Part shown: positions 43,853 to 53,200 of the stretch, one piece after another
Numbering within the stretch: position 1 is the stretch's first letter
Layout: each line of letters starts with the position of its first letter
Source of the DNA: Niveibacterium sp. 24ML
GTDB lineage: Bacteria; Pseudomonadota; Gammaproteobacteria; Burkholderiales; Rhodocyclaceae
Length of the DNA: 64,000 nucleotides
Assembly (NCBI RefSeq): GCF_026586805.1
Contig: NZ_JAPFHA010000008.1
Coordinates: 110,167 to 174,166 of the forward strand
Reading direction: 5' to 3'
Made by a program: the position numbers and the translations under genes
The notes under the pieces: model-generated
What the model saw: the letters and a program-made list of their open reading frames with translations, nothing else
What the model was told of the DNA's origin: nothing
Databases searched by the model: none

Positions 43853-45214
43853 TCAGCGACGCGTCTGCTTCACCAGCGACCAAGCCATCCCGCCCATCAC
43901 CGCCACGCCGACGACGAGTACCGCCCACAGCACCCACTTGCGCGTTGCGGCAGGGGCGTCGGGGGTGCTGGGGCTGCTGCTGTCGGCGGCGATGGCCTGA
44001 GGGCCGAAGCTGGCTTCGGCGTCGGCGATCGTCGGGGCGCCGGCTTGGCCGTAGCCGGGGACCAGGGTGTCGACTGCCAGCGCGGCGGGTGCGGCTTTGG
44101 GCTTGCCGAGGGCGAGGGTGTAGGGCGCCGGGCCGCGGGCGAGGAAGACGAGTTGCTGCGGCGTGAGGCCGACCTGCAGCGTCGGCGCGGTGTTGCCGAG
44201 GCCGCCGCTGCGTGGGTCGGCGTGCAGGCGCAGGTGTTGTACCTCGGCGCCGCCGAGCGCGAGGTCGGGCGAGGTGCGGTCCTGCCCTTCGCCGCTGAGG
44301 CGATAGACAACACCGCTGGTGAGGCGTTGCCAGGGCGCGCGTTCGTCGCGGCGGGTGGCGACTTCGACCGGCGCCAACAGATTGCCGGGCGGCAGCGTGA
44401 TGCGCAGTTGCTCGGCGCGAATCGGCGTCGGCAGCTTCAGCACATAGTCGCCCTTGGCGTCGCGCTGGGCGGCGCTCGCGGGTGTCCAGACCATCTTCGG
44501 CGCTTCGGTGTGCGCTTCGCGGGTGACGAGTTTTGCTGCGGCAATCGGCGCCGCTTCGGCCGGCTCGCGCCACAGCACACGCAGGTAGCGTGCGCCGGTG
44601 TGGCCGAGTTCGATGCGCTCGCGGCGGATCTGCTCGCCGTTGAAATCGAGCACCGCCAGCACGGCTTCGCCCTGAAGGCTGTGCCAGTGCGCGAGGTCGT
44701 CGCTGGCCTCGACGCTGACGCGATGGAAGCCGCTGACGCCCTCGCCGAGCGTGACGTCGAGCGCCGTTCGCGTGGCTTCTTTGCTGCCGGTGTCGACCAG
44801 GTAACCGCGCAGCGGCTTGCCGGCTTTGTTGCCCGCTTGCTCGCGCACCGATACCACGGTGCCGCTGGTGTCGCGCCGCACGTCCACCTGCAGATCGCCG
44901 CCACTGGTGCTGGCTTCGCCGTGCAGCGGGAACCAGCGCAGTGCGCGTTGCTGTTCGCTGGCGCGGGTCTGCGGCGGCGTGGCGATCAGCGCGAAGGGTA
45001 CGGCCTCGCCGTTGGCGTTGAAGACGCGCAGATCGCGTAGATCCGGTGAGCGGGCCGCGAGGTAGGCGTCAATCGGCAGCGTGAGCCGCGCGTAAGGGGC
45101 TGCCTGCGTGACGCGGACGCTGGCTCGGGTGGCGAAGTCTGCCGCTTGTTCGGCCGCGTGGACGGCACCGCAGCACAGCAGCGCGAGCAGGGTGGTGGCG
45201 ACATGGCGGCTCAT
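43853..45214 (-). CDS. DUF3999 exported membrane-anchored protein
   Basis: 453 aa. Signal peptide MSRHVATTLLALLCCGAVHA, then a long beta-rich periplasmic region with repeated DLRVFNANGEAVPFAL- and LPPGNLLAPVEVATRRDERA-type segments (carbohydrate-binding-like). It ends with a C-terminal membrane helix (KWVLWAVLVVGVAVMGGMAW) and a basic end. DUF3999 proteins are usually encoded with DUF2339 proteins, as here: this start overlaps the DUF2339 stop by 4 nt. Function unknown; a shared envelope machine is the inference. Confidence 0.88.
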   Translation of the reverse strand: MSRHVATTLLALLCCGAVHAAEQAADFATRASVRVTQAAPYARLTLPIDAYLAARSPDLRDLRVFNANGEAVPFALIATPPQTRASEQQRALRWFPLHGEASTSGGDLQVDVRRDTSGTVVSVREQAGNKAGKPLRGYLVDTGSKEATRTALDVTLGEGVSGFHRVSVEASDDLAHWHSLQGEAVLAVLDFNGEQIRRERIELGHTGARYLRVLWREPAEAAPIAAAKLVTREAHTEAPKMVWTPASAAQRDAKGDYVLKLPTPIRAEQLRITLPPGNLLAPVEVATRRDERAPWQRLTSGVVYRLSGEGQDRTSPDLALGGAEVQHLRLHADPRSGGLGNTAPTLQVGLTPQQLVFLARGPAPYTLALGKPKAAPAALAVDTLVPGYGQAGAPTIADAEASFGPQAIAADSSSPSTPDAPAATRKWVLWAVLVVGVAVMGGMAWSLVKQTRR

Positions 45215-48200
45215 GACGTGGCCTCTGGGTTCTGTTCATTCGTCTTTGGCGGCAGCGGTGCAAAGTAGCCCACCACCAGCAAGAGCACGCCCACTGCGAT
45301 GAAGGACACGATGCGCGCGAGCCCGCCGGTGTTCGAGAGTTCGATCAGGAACAGCTTGGCGACCACCACGCCGATCAGCACCGCGCCGATCAGCCAGCGC
45401 ACGCGATCCTGCGCGCGGTGGCCACTCACCATCAGCGCCAGCGCGGCGATGCTCCATGCGATCGAGAGGCTTGCCTGCAGCGTCATTGATGCGAAGAGCG
45501 CCGGCGTTTCGAAGGGCACGCCGGCCCAGTGATGCACTGCGCGGGCGACGCCACAGGTGTAGACGAGGAAGGCGACCGCACCGAAGCTCGGGCGCAGCAG
45601 TTGTTGCGATTCCTCGCGCATGTCGATGCGCGCGAGCCAGCGCCACACCGCGATCAGCACGATGCCGCAGGCGATTTCGAGCGGGTTGGCGAGCGGCAGG
45701 TAGGGCAGCGGCGCGGCGGAGCCGGTCGAGTTGAGATTGGCGGCGACCACCCACAGCATCATCAGCAGCGCCACCGGGGTGGCGACCAGCCTGCGGTAGG
45801 TGGATTCATGTTTGCCCAGCGGCCAGCGCTGGGGCCAGTTCTCCCGTGCGGTGAAGATGAGGTAGGCGGCGGGCACCAGCGCCCAGCCAAGCCAGCGCCA
45901 TGCGGAGCGTTCGTCACCCAGTTCAGCGAACAGCGCGCGTGCTTCGAGTGCCAGCACCGTCAGCAGCAGCCAGGCGCCGAGCGCATGGGCGAGCTTGATG
46001 CCGACTTCGGGCCACGGCGCTTCGTCGCCTTCACCGAGCAGGCGCAAGGCGAGCAGATGCGCGAGCAGCATCGCGGCCCAGCCGGCCCCCGCAAGCCCGG
46101 CGAAGGGCGCGTAGCCGCTGTGATAATCGGCGGTCAGCGCGAGCCAGCCGAGCGGTGTGAGCGCGAGACAGAGGTTTGCCAGCGTGGCCCAGGCCCAGCG
46201 GCGCGCGGCCAGCGTCCACAGGATCGCGGTGGTGGCGATCAGGCCCAGCGTCGCGGCATGCTGCTGCGCCGGTGCGACGAAGCGTTCGATCTCGGCGAGC
46301 CAGGCATAGCCCCACCACAGCGCGCCCCACAGCAGGCCGAGCAGCGAGAGCTTCGGCGCGATGTCGGCGAACTGCTCGTCGCCGCGTTGTTGCAGGCGCC
46401 ATGCGGCGACCCAGGCTGCGAGCGCGATCACCAGCGGCACCAGGAAACCGGCGTGACGCAGCGGCGAGAGATCCGGGTCGGCATGCAGCGCGACGCTCGG
46501 CCACACCTGCAGCAGGAAGGCTGCGGCCGCCGCCACCTGCAGTGCAATGCCGAACCACATTGCCACCGCCTGCCGCAGCGAAATCGCTAGCCACAGGATC
46601 AGCACGCCGCTGAGCGCCCATACGCCGCTCGCCACCCGCCACGGCAGCACGAAGAGCACCGCGAGGTTGATCAGCGCGAGGCCGAAGACGAGGAAGAGCC
46701 CGACGCCCGTCGACAGCCCCGGCAGCGCATCGGCATGTCGAGTCGTGAGGATCGTGCTGGCGAGCACCGTGAGGCCGATCAGCCCGCACACCACTAGGCC
46801 CGAGAGCCCTGCCGCGAAGACTTGCCCGCCGTCGGCCGCCGCGCCGTGGTTGTTGGCGAAGAACACGATGCCGGCCGCCACCTGCACCAGCATGCCGGTC
46901 AGCAGCGCGGCGCGGTCCGCAAAACGCAGCGCGGCCCACACCGTGGCAATGCCGGCAATCGCCCAGGCCACCGCGGTGGTGGTGCTGCCGGCGAGCATCG
47001 GTGCCAGCAGGTAGGCGAAGACCAGGCCCAGCACGGCAAACAACGGTTTGAGCGCGGCGTCGGCAGGCGGATTGTCTTGCGCCGCTGCCACGCGGGCGAC
47101 GCGCCAGTTCGACAGCAGCGCGCCGGCCAGCATCAGCGTGCCGAGCCACGAACCGGCGAGCAGCGGGCCGGGGTCGGCAGTGCCGCTGCCCAGCGTGCGC
47201 AGGAAGAACACCGTGGCACCGGCCTGCAGCAGCAGCGCGAAGGCGCGCGCCAGCGTGCGCTGCTGGCGATGGCCGAGCCAGTAGATGCCGGCGCCCTCCA
47301 CCGCCCACGCGGCGGCGGTCCATTGGTCGTCCAGCGCGAGCGGAATCGCGAGCGACGCGAAGATCACGCCGAGCGCGAGGAAGACTTCCACCAGCAGCAG
47401 GTTACGGATGCGGTCTCGCCCGAGCAGCGAGCGCGCGAGGATCAGGTAGAAGGCGCCCAGCGCGAAGGCGCTGAAGGCCATGCCGTATTCGATGTGGCGG
47501 ATGATCGCCACCTGCAGGCCAAAGCCCACCAGCGGCACGCCGAACAGCAAGGTGCCGTCGATTGCGTTGGCATGCGCCAGCGCACCGCGCAGCAGTTCGC
47601 CGCGGTCACGCGCGTCGCCATCATCGCGGATCGGCGATGCCCACTCGGCCATGCGCGCTCGCGCAAACAGCAGCGCGATCGTCACGTACATCAGGAAGAA
47701 GGCGACGAGGAAGGGCTCGGTGCTGGCGAACAGCTCCGGCTGGTAGCTGCGCAGCCCCCATGCGGTGCCGATCAGGAAGGTGCCGGCGAAGCCGACCAGG
47801 TTGAGCACCCGCCAGGCCTTGAACCAGGCAATGCCCAGCACGCCCGCGTTGAGCAGCAGGAAGTAGGAGAACAGCGCGACATGGCTGCCGCCGCCGGTGG
47901 AAGCGAGGATAGGCGCCGCAAAGCCGCCTAGCGTGCCGGCAATCGCCAGCGAGGGCGCGTCCTGTTTCACCGCGAGCAGGCCGGCGAGCGCCGCGACGGC
48001 CACCATCAGCACGAAGCCGAACTGCAGCGGGATCAGCGGATGCAAGCGCATCGCCGCGAAGGTGGTGAGGTACATCACCGCCACCGCCGCGCCCTGCAGC
48101 AACAAGCCATACGGCCCATTGCGCTCACGCAGCCGCCATCCGACCACCAGCAGGCCCAGCGCAGTGGCCGCTACGCCGGCGTAGCGGAACTCGATTGGCA

Positions 48201-48903
48201 GCGTGGTCCGCTCGGCCGCGTAGCGCAGCAGGAAGGCCAGCCCGAGGAACAGCAGCACGATGCCCATGCGCACCAGCGTGTTGCCGCCGAAGAGCCAGGC
48301 GCGGGCGGCATCGAAGGCGCGTTCGATGAGGTTGGGGCCGGCGGCTTCGGTGCCGGGCATTTCGTCCTGCACGGCAGGCGCGTCGTCGGCGTCGGCGCTT
48401 GGCTGCGGGCGGCGCACTGCGGCCTGCGCGGCCTGGATCTGGGCCTCGACCTCGGCGTCGGTGGGGGCGCTGGCGTGGGGCAGATCAGGCGCCGGCTCAA
48501 GGCGGGGCGCTTCGGGTTTCGGCGGCAGTTCAAGCGCGGTCGGCGCCGGGGCCGGCGCCTCGGTGGCAAGCGGCGCGCTGGCCTGCTCAGGCGCTGGTGT
48601 GTCCGTCACCTGCGTCGCGGCCGCTTCGCGTGCCTGTGTGTTGGCGCCCGCTTCAAGCCCGAGGAAGCGTTCGTGAATCGAGAGGGTGACGCGGTCAAAG
48701 TGCGCGCGGAAGCCGGCCAGCGCCGCCTCGGTGCTTTCCAGCCGGGCGGCGAGCGCTTCGTTTTCCCGCGTCAGCGCAATGCTGCGGCCGCTCAGGAAAC
48801 CGAGCAGCGCGCCGGTGATCAGCCCGATCCACTCATTGACCCCGTTGATCAGGGCGACTACCAGACCAGCGATGCCGCCGATCAGCATCAGAATGAAGCT
48901 CAC
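45211..48903 (-). CDS. DUF2339 large polytopic membrane protein
   Basis: 1230 aa. N-terminal membrane helices (ILMLIGGIAGLVVALINGVN), a coiled coil (NEALAARLESTEAALAGFRA), a Pro/Ala-rich cytoplasmic linker (about 85-195) and then some 25 or more membrane helices to the end (VSFIAVGVLLLVVGYFAPLP). Conserved DUF2339 sequence GNTLVRMGIVLLFLGLAFLL and SLAIAGTLGGFAAPILAS are present. The start is GTG 48903 with GGGAGGAG upstream; in-frame residues further upstream are Arg-rich and unlikely. Transport or envelope-stress roles have been suggested for such proteins, but none is proven. Coupled to DUF3999 downstream. Confidence 0.9.
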   Translation of the reverse strand: MSFILMLIGGIAGLVVALINGVNEWIGLITGALLGFLSGRSIALTRENEALAARLESTEAALAGFRAHFDRVTLSIHERFLGLEAGANTQAREAAATQVTDTPAPEQASAPLATEAPAPAPTALELPPKPEAPRLEPAPDLPHASAPTDAEVEAQIQAAQAAVRRPQPSADADDAPAVQDEMPGTEAAGPNLIERAFDAARAWLFGGNTLVRMGIVLLFLGLAFLLRYAAERTTLPIEFRYAGVAATALGLLVVGWRLRERNGPYGLLLQGAAVAVMYLTTFAAMRLHPLIPLQFGFVLMVAVAALAGLLAVKQDAPSLAIAGTLGGFAAPILASTGGGSHVALFSYFLLLNAGVLGIAWFKAWRVLNLVGFAGTFLIGTAWGLRSYQPELFASTEPFLVAFFLMYVTIALLFARARMAEWASPIRDDGDARDRGELLRGALAHANAIDGTLLFGVPLVGFGLQVAIIRHIEYGMAFSAFALGAFYLILARSLLGRDRIRNLLLVEVFLALGVIFASLAIPLALDDQWTAAAWAVEGAGIYWLGHRQQRTLARAFALLLQAGATVFFLRTLGSGTADPGPLLAGSWLGTLMLAGALLSNWRVARVAAAQDNPPADAALKPLFAVLGLVFAYLLAPMLAGSTTTAVAWAIAGIATVWAALRFADRAALLTGMLVQVAAGIVFFANNHGAAADGGQVFAAGLSGLVVCGLIGLTVLASTILTTRHADALPGLSTGVGLFLVFGLALINLAVLFVLPWRVASGVWALSGVLILWLAISLRQAVAMWFGIALQVAAAAAFLLQVWPSVALHADPDLSPLRHAGFLVPLVIALAAWVAAWRLQQRGDEQFADIAPKLSLLGLLWGALWWGYAWLAEIERFVAPAQQHAATLGLIATTAILWTLAARRWAWATLANLCLALTPLGWLALTADYHSGYAPFAGLAGAGWAAMLLAHLLALRLLGEGDEAPWPEVGIKLAHALGAWLLLTVLALEARALFAELGDERSAWRWLGWALVPAAYLIFTARENWPQRWPLGKHESTYRRLVATPVALLMMLWVVAANLNSTGSAAPLPYLPLANPLEIACGIVLIAVWRWLARIDMREESQQLLRPSFGAVAFLVYTCGVARAVHHWAGVPFETPALFASMTLQASLSIAWSIAALALMVSGHRAQDRVRWLIGAVLIGVVVAKLFLIELSNTGGLARIVSFIAVGVLLLVVGYFAPLPPKTNEQNPEATS

Positions 48904-49073
48904 GCGTCTCCTCCCGGGTCGTCCGATGCAGCTGACATGCCGCAAGGGCCCGAGTCTCCCACAAGCGCTGTGCGCTGAGCGTGAGCGAAGCCGCAACGCG
49001 CTGTGCGGGCAGGGTCAAGGAAGCGGGGCGTGGGCCGTTATCCATGCTGTTAACGACTGATGCGACCGTGGCA

Positions 49074-50285
49074 ATGCGCAAGCGTCTGGTTCTCCTTGCG
49101 ATCCTTCTGGCGGCGCTGCTCCTTGCGGGCGCGCTGGTGCTGCGCCAGCGTGATGCGGCGCCGATCCGGGTGGGGGTGCTGCATGCGCTCAGCGGCACCA
49201 TGGCGGCGAGCGAGGCGCCGCTCGTGGATGCGGTGCGCATGGCGGTCGACGAAATCAACGCCGAAGGCGGTCTGCTCGGGCGATCGGTGGAACTGGTGGT
49301 TGCCGACGGCCGTTCCGAGCCGGCCGTCTTCGCCGCCGAGGCCGAGCGCCTGATCACGCAGGCGCGGGTCAGCGCGCTCTTCGCGTGCTGGACGTCGGCC
49401 TGCCGCAAGGCGGTCAAGCCGGTGGTGGAGCGCCATCAGCATCTGATGGTCTACCCGGTGCAGTACGAGGGCATGGAGCAGTCGCCCCACATTCTCTACA
49501 CCGGCTCGGCCCCCAACCAGCAGATCGTGCCCGGCAGCCACTGGGCGATGGAACGCTTTGGCGACCGCGTCTTCCTGCTCGGCTCCGACTACGTCTTTCC
49601 CCGCGTCGCCAACCTGATCATTCGCGATCTGGTGCTGGCGCGCGGTGGTGAGGTGCTTGCCGAACGTTATGTGCCCTTGGGCGGGCGCGATTTTGCCGCC
49701 GTCGTCGATGAGATCGCCGCACAGCGGCCCGCGCTGGTGCTCAATACGCTCAACGGCGACAGCAATGCCGCGTTCATTGATGCGATGGTCAAGGCCGGCC
49801 TGGCGGCCCAGCCGGTGATGTCCTTCAGCGTCGCCGAGGCGGAGATCAAGGCCTGGGGCGGCGCACGCCTGGTGCAGCACTACGCCACCTGGAGCTACTT
49901 CCAGTCGCTTGATACACCGCAGAACCGCCGCTTCATTGCGGCCTGGCAGAAGCGCTTTGGCGCGTCGCGCCCGACCAGCGACGCGGTCGAGGCCGCCTAC
50001 GTCGGGGTGAAGCTGTGGGCGCAGGCGGTGCGCGATGCGGGCAGCGACGATCCGCTTCGCGTCAATACCGCCTTGCTGCATCAGACCGTGGGTGGGCCGT
50101 CGTCGATTGCCGCAGTGGATGGGCGCACCCGGCATCTCTGGAAAATGGTCCGGATCGGGCATGTGCGCGCCGACGGCCAGTTCGCACAGGTGTTTGCCTC
50201 GGCCCATCCGGTGAAGCCAGCGCCCTGGCCCGGCATGCGCTCGCCCGAGGCCTGGCAGCGCCTGATCGAAAGCGCGCACCCGTGA
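49074..50285 (+). CDS. Urea/short-chain-amide-type periplasmic binding protein
   Basis: About 403 aa. N-terminal hydrophobic signal or anchor (MRKRLVLLAILLAALLLAGA). The rest is Peripla_BP_6 with UrtA/FmdD-like features: RVGVLHALSGTMAASEAPLV, LFACWTSACRKAVKPVVERH, LMVYPVQYEGMEQSPHILYT and GSAPNQQIVPGSHWAM. UrtA normally feeds a urea ABC transporter; no permease or ATPase gene is here. Instead the stop overlaps (GTGA) the start of a hybrid histidine kinase, suggesting use as a sensory co-receptor. ATG 49044 in frame is an alternative start. It is divergent from the DUF2339 gene. Confidence 0.87.
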   Translation: MRKRLVLLAILLAALLLAGALVLRQRDAAPIRVGVLHALSGTMAASEAPLVDAVRMAVDEINAEGGLLGRSVELVVADGRSEPAVFAAEAERLITQARVSALFACWTSACRKAVKPVVERHQHLMVYPVQYEGMEQSPHILYTGSAPNQQIVPGSHWAMERFGDRVFLLGSDYVFPRVANLIIRDLVLARGGEVLAERYVPLGGRDFAAVVDEIAAQRPALVLNTLNGDSNAAFIDAMVKAGLAAQPVMSFSVAEAEIKAWGGARLVQHYATWSYFQSLDTPQNRRFIAAWQKRFGASRPTSDAVEAAYVGVKLWAQAVRDAGSDDPLRVNTALLHQTVGGPSSIAAVDGRTRHLWKMVRIGHVRADGQFAQVFASAHPVKPAPWPGMRSPEAWQRLIESAHP

Positions 50286-53200
50286 AGAGCCGGCGCATCC
50301 TCACGCAGTTGCTGTTCGGCTTTCTGGTTCTCTCGCCGCTGCCGCTGGCGCTGTTTGTCTGGTGGTCGTCAAGCGGCATCGAGCGCACGCTGCAGCAGAG
50401 CGCGCTGGTGAGCCTTTCGTCGCTAGCCGACAAGAAGACCGATCAGATCAACACCTACCTCGACGAACGGATTCGCGAGAGCCAGAGCCTCGCGAAGTCG
50501 CCCACCACCCAGCACGCCTTGAGCATCCTGCCCTCGCAGATGGCCAGCGCCGACGAAGTGCAGTACGCGGTGGACGAAGCGCGCTACCGCGACTACTACG
50601 AGAACGCCGTGGTGCGGGGGGGTGATCATGACTTGCTGTTGACCGACCACGCGGGCACGGTGGTGTTCTCGATGCGCCACCAGGCGGACTTCGCCACCAA
50701 CCTCAACACCGGGCGCTATCGCGACAGCAAGCTGGCGCTGGCGCATCGCCAGGCGATGGCGCTGCTTGAAACCCAGGTCACCGCCGCGGCGCCTTATGCC
50801 CCCTCAGCGAATCGCCCCGCGGTGTTCGTGGTGTCGCCGGTGATCCGCGACGGCAAGCTGTTGGGCACGATCGCGCTGCAGTTGTCGCTCGAACACCTGA
50901 TGCGCGTGGCGACCGATGCCACCGGCCTTGGGCGTACTGGCGAGACCATCATTACCCAGCTCGAAGGCGGGCAGGCGCTGTATGTCACGCCCCTGCGCAG
51001 CGCGCCGGATGCGGCCTTCCGCCTGCGCCGACCAATCTCCGCCCTGGGGCGGCCGATGGAGGCGGCCATCCGTGGCGAACGCGGCAGTGGCGTTTCAACT
51101 GACTACGCCGGCACGCCGGTGATTGCTGCCTGGCGCTACTTGCCGGCCCTGCGCTGGTTCATGGTGGTGAAGACCAACGTCGATGAAGCCTTCGCACCGG
51201 CGCGGCAGTTGCGTCGGCAGAGCCTGATCGCGCTGGCGGCCTTGTCGCTGGTGGCGTTTGCGGCGGCGCTGGCGATTGCGCGCAGCATCGTGCGGCCGAT
51301 CCGCAATCTCAACGAAGCCACACGGCGGATCGCCGAGGGTGAGCTTGCGGAGCGCGCGCCGATCGGCGGGAGCCGCGAGTTCCGCTTGCTCGGCAAGAGC
51401 TTCAACCGTATGGCGGACCGGCTGGCGCAGGAACAGGGCCAGCTTGAGCGGCGCGTGGCCGAGCGCACCCACGCCCTGGCATTGAGCAATGCGCGCTTCG
51501 ATGATCTGGTGCGGCGCATTTCGGTCGGCGTGTACGTGTTCCGCTATCTGCCGGATGGCGGCATGCGCTTCGATTATGTGAGCCCCCGTTTTTGCGAGCT
51601 GACCGGTGTCGCGGAAGCCGATGCGCTGCGCGATGCGCGCCTGCCGTTTTCGTTGATCCACCCGGACGATCTGCCCGAGGTCATGCGGGTCAACACCCTG
51701 GCCGCGCAGACCCTTGCACCCTTCCGGGTTGAATGCCGTTTCGTGCTGGGCGGCGAAACGCGCTGGTACTACGTGGAATCGGACGGCGTGGCGGTGCCGG
51801 AGGGTGGCAGCGTCTGGAATGGTGTCGTCACCGACATCACCGAGCGAAAGCGGGGCGAACAGGCCTTGCGCCACGCCGCCGACGAGCAGCTGGCGATCTT
51901 CGAGTCGGCCACGATCGGGATCGGCTTGCTGCGCAACCGTGTCGTGATCAAGTGCAACCGCCGGCTGGAAGAAATGCTGGGCTACCAGCCGGGGGAAATG
52001 ATCGGCCAGACCACGCGTGCCTGGTACCTGGACGAGCGCTCCTACCTGGCTGGCGGCGAGGTGTATGGCGAGCTGGCCGCCGGCGGCATCCACCGCCGTG
52101 ATCAGGAACTGCTGAGCAAGCACGGCACCCGCTTCATCGCCAAGATCGCAGGCCGCGCGATCGACCCGAGCGACCTCTCGCGCGGCACGGTGTGGATGTT
52201 CGACGATGTGACGCAAGAGCGACAGATCGCGGCCGAGATGGAGCGCGCACGGCACGCCGCCGAAGCGGCCAACCGCGCGAAGTCCGAATTCCTGGCCAAC
52301 ATGAGCCATGAGATCCGCACGCCGATGAACGCGGTGCTCGGACTCACACAACTGGCGCTCGACGGCGAACGCTCGCGCGAGCAGCGCGACTACCTTGAAA
52401 CCGTGCTGGCCTCCGGCCGCGCCCTGCTTGCCGTGCTCAACGACATCCTCGACTACTCGAAGGTGGAAGCCGGGCGCCTGGAAGTCGAAGCGGTGCCGAT
52501 GAATCTGGAAGAGGTGCTGCGTGGCGTGGCCGATCTCTTCGCCGCGCAGCTCGAAGAGAAATCGCTCGAATTCTTTCTCGACGTGGCCGCCGATCTGCCC
52601 GCCCGTTTGCAGGGCGATCCGCTGCGCCTTGCACAGGTGCTCAACAATCTTGTCGGCAATGCAATCAAGTTTACCGAGCGTGGCGAGATCGCCCTGCGGG
52701 TCAGTCTTGGCGCCCGCGACGGCGATGCACTGCGGCTTCGCTTCGAGCTGCGGGATACCGGCATCGGTCTGTCGGCGGCGCAGACTGAACGCATCTTCCA
52801 GGCCTTCAGCCAGGCCGATGGCAGTATCACGCGCAAGCACGGCGGCACCGGGCTCGGTCTGGCGATCTGCCAGAAGCTGGTGGCACTGATGGGCGGCGAG
52901 ATCGGCGTTCAAAGCACCGAAGGCGAGGGCTCGACCTTCTGGTTTACGCTGGCCGCCCGCGCGCTTGAGTCGCCCGCGCCGGGCGCCGGCCTGCAGCAAC
53001 TGGGCGGCCGCAAGGTGCTGGTGGCTGCGAACGCGGCCCGCGCGCGCGCCATCCTTGCGCAACTGCTGGGCCACTGGGGCTTGCAGGTCGAACCCGTGGC
53101 CGATGGGGATGCGGCGCTTGCCGGCCTGCAGGCGGCCGCGGCCGCCGGTGCGCCATTCCACACGTTGCTGCTTGACTGGCGGATGCCCGGCAGCAGCGGC

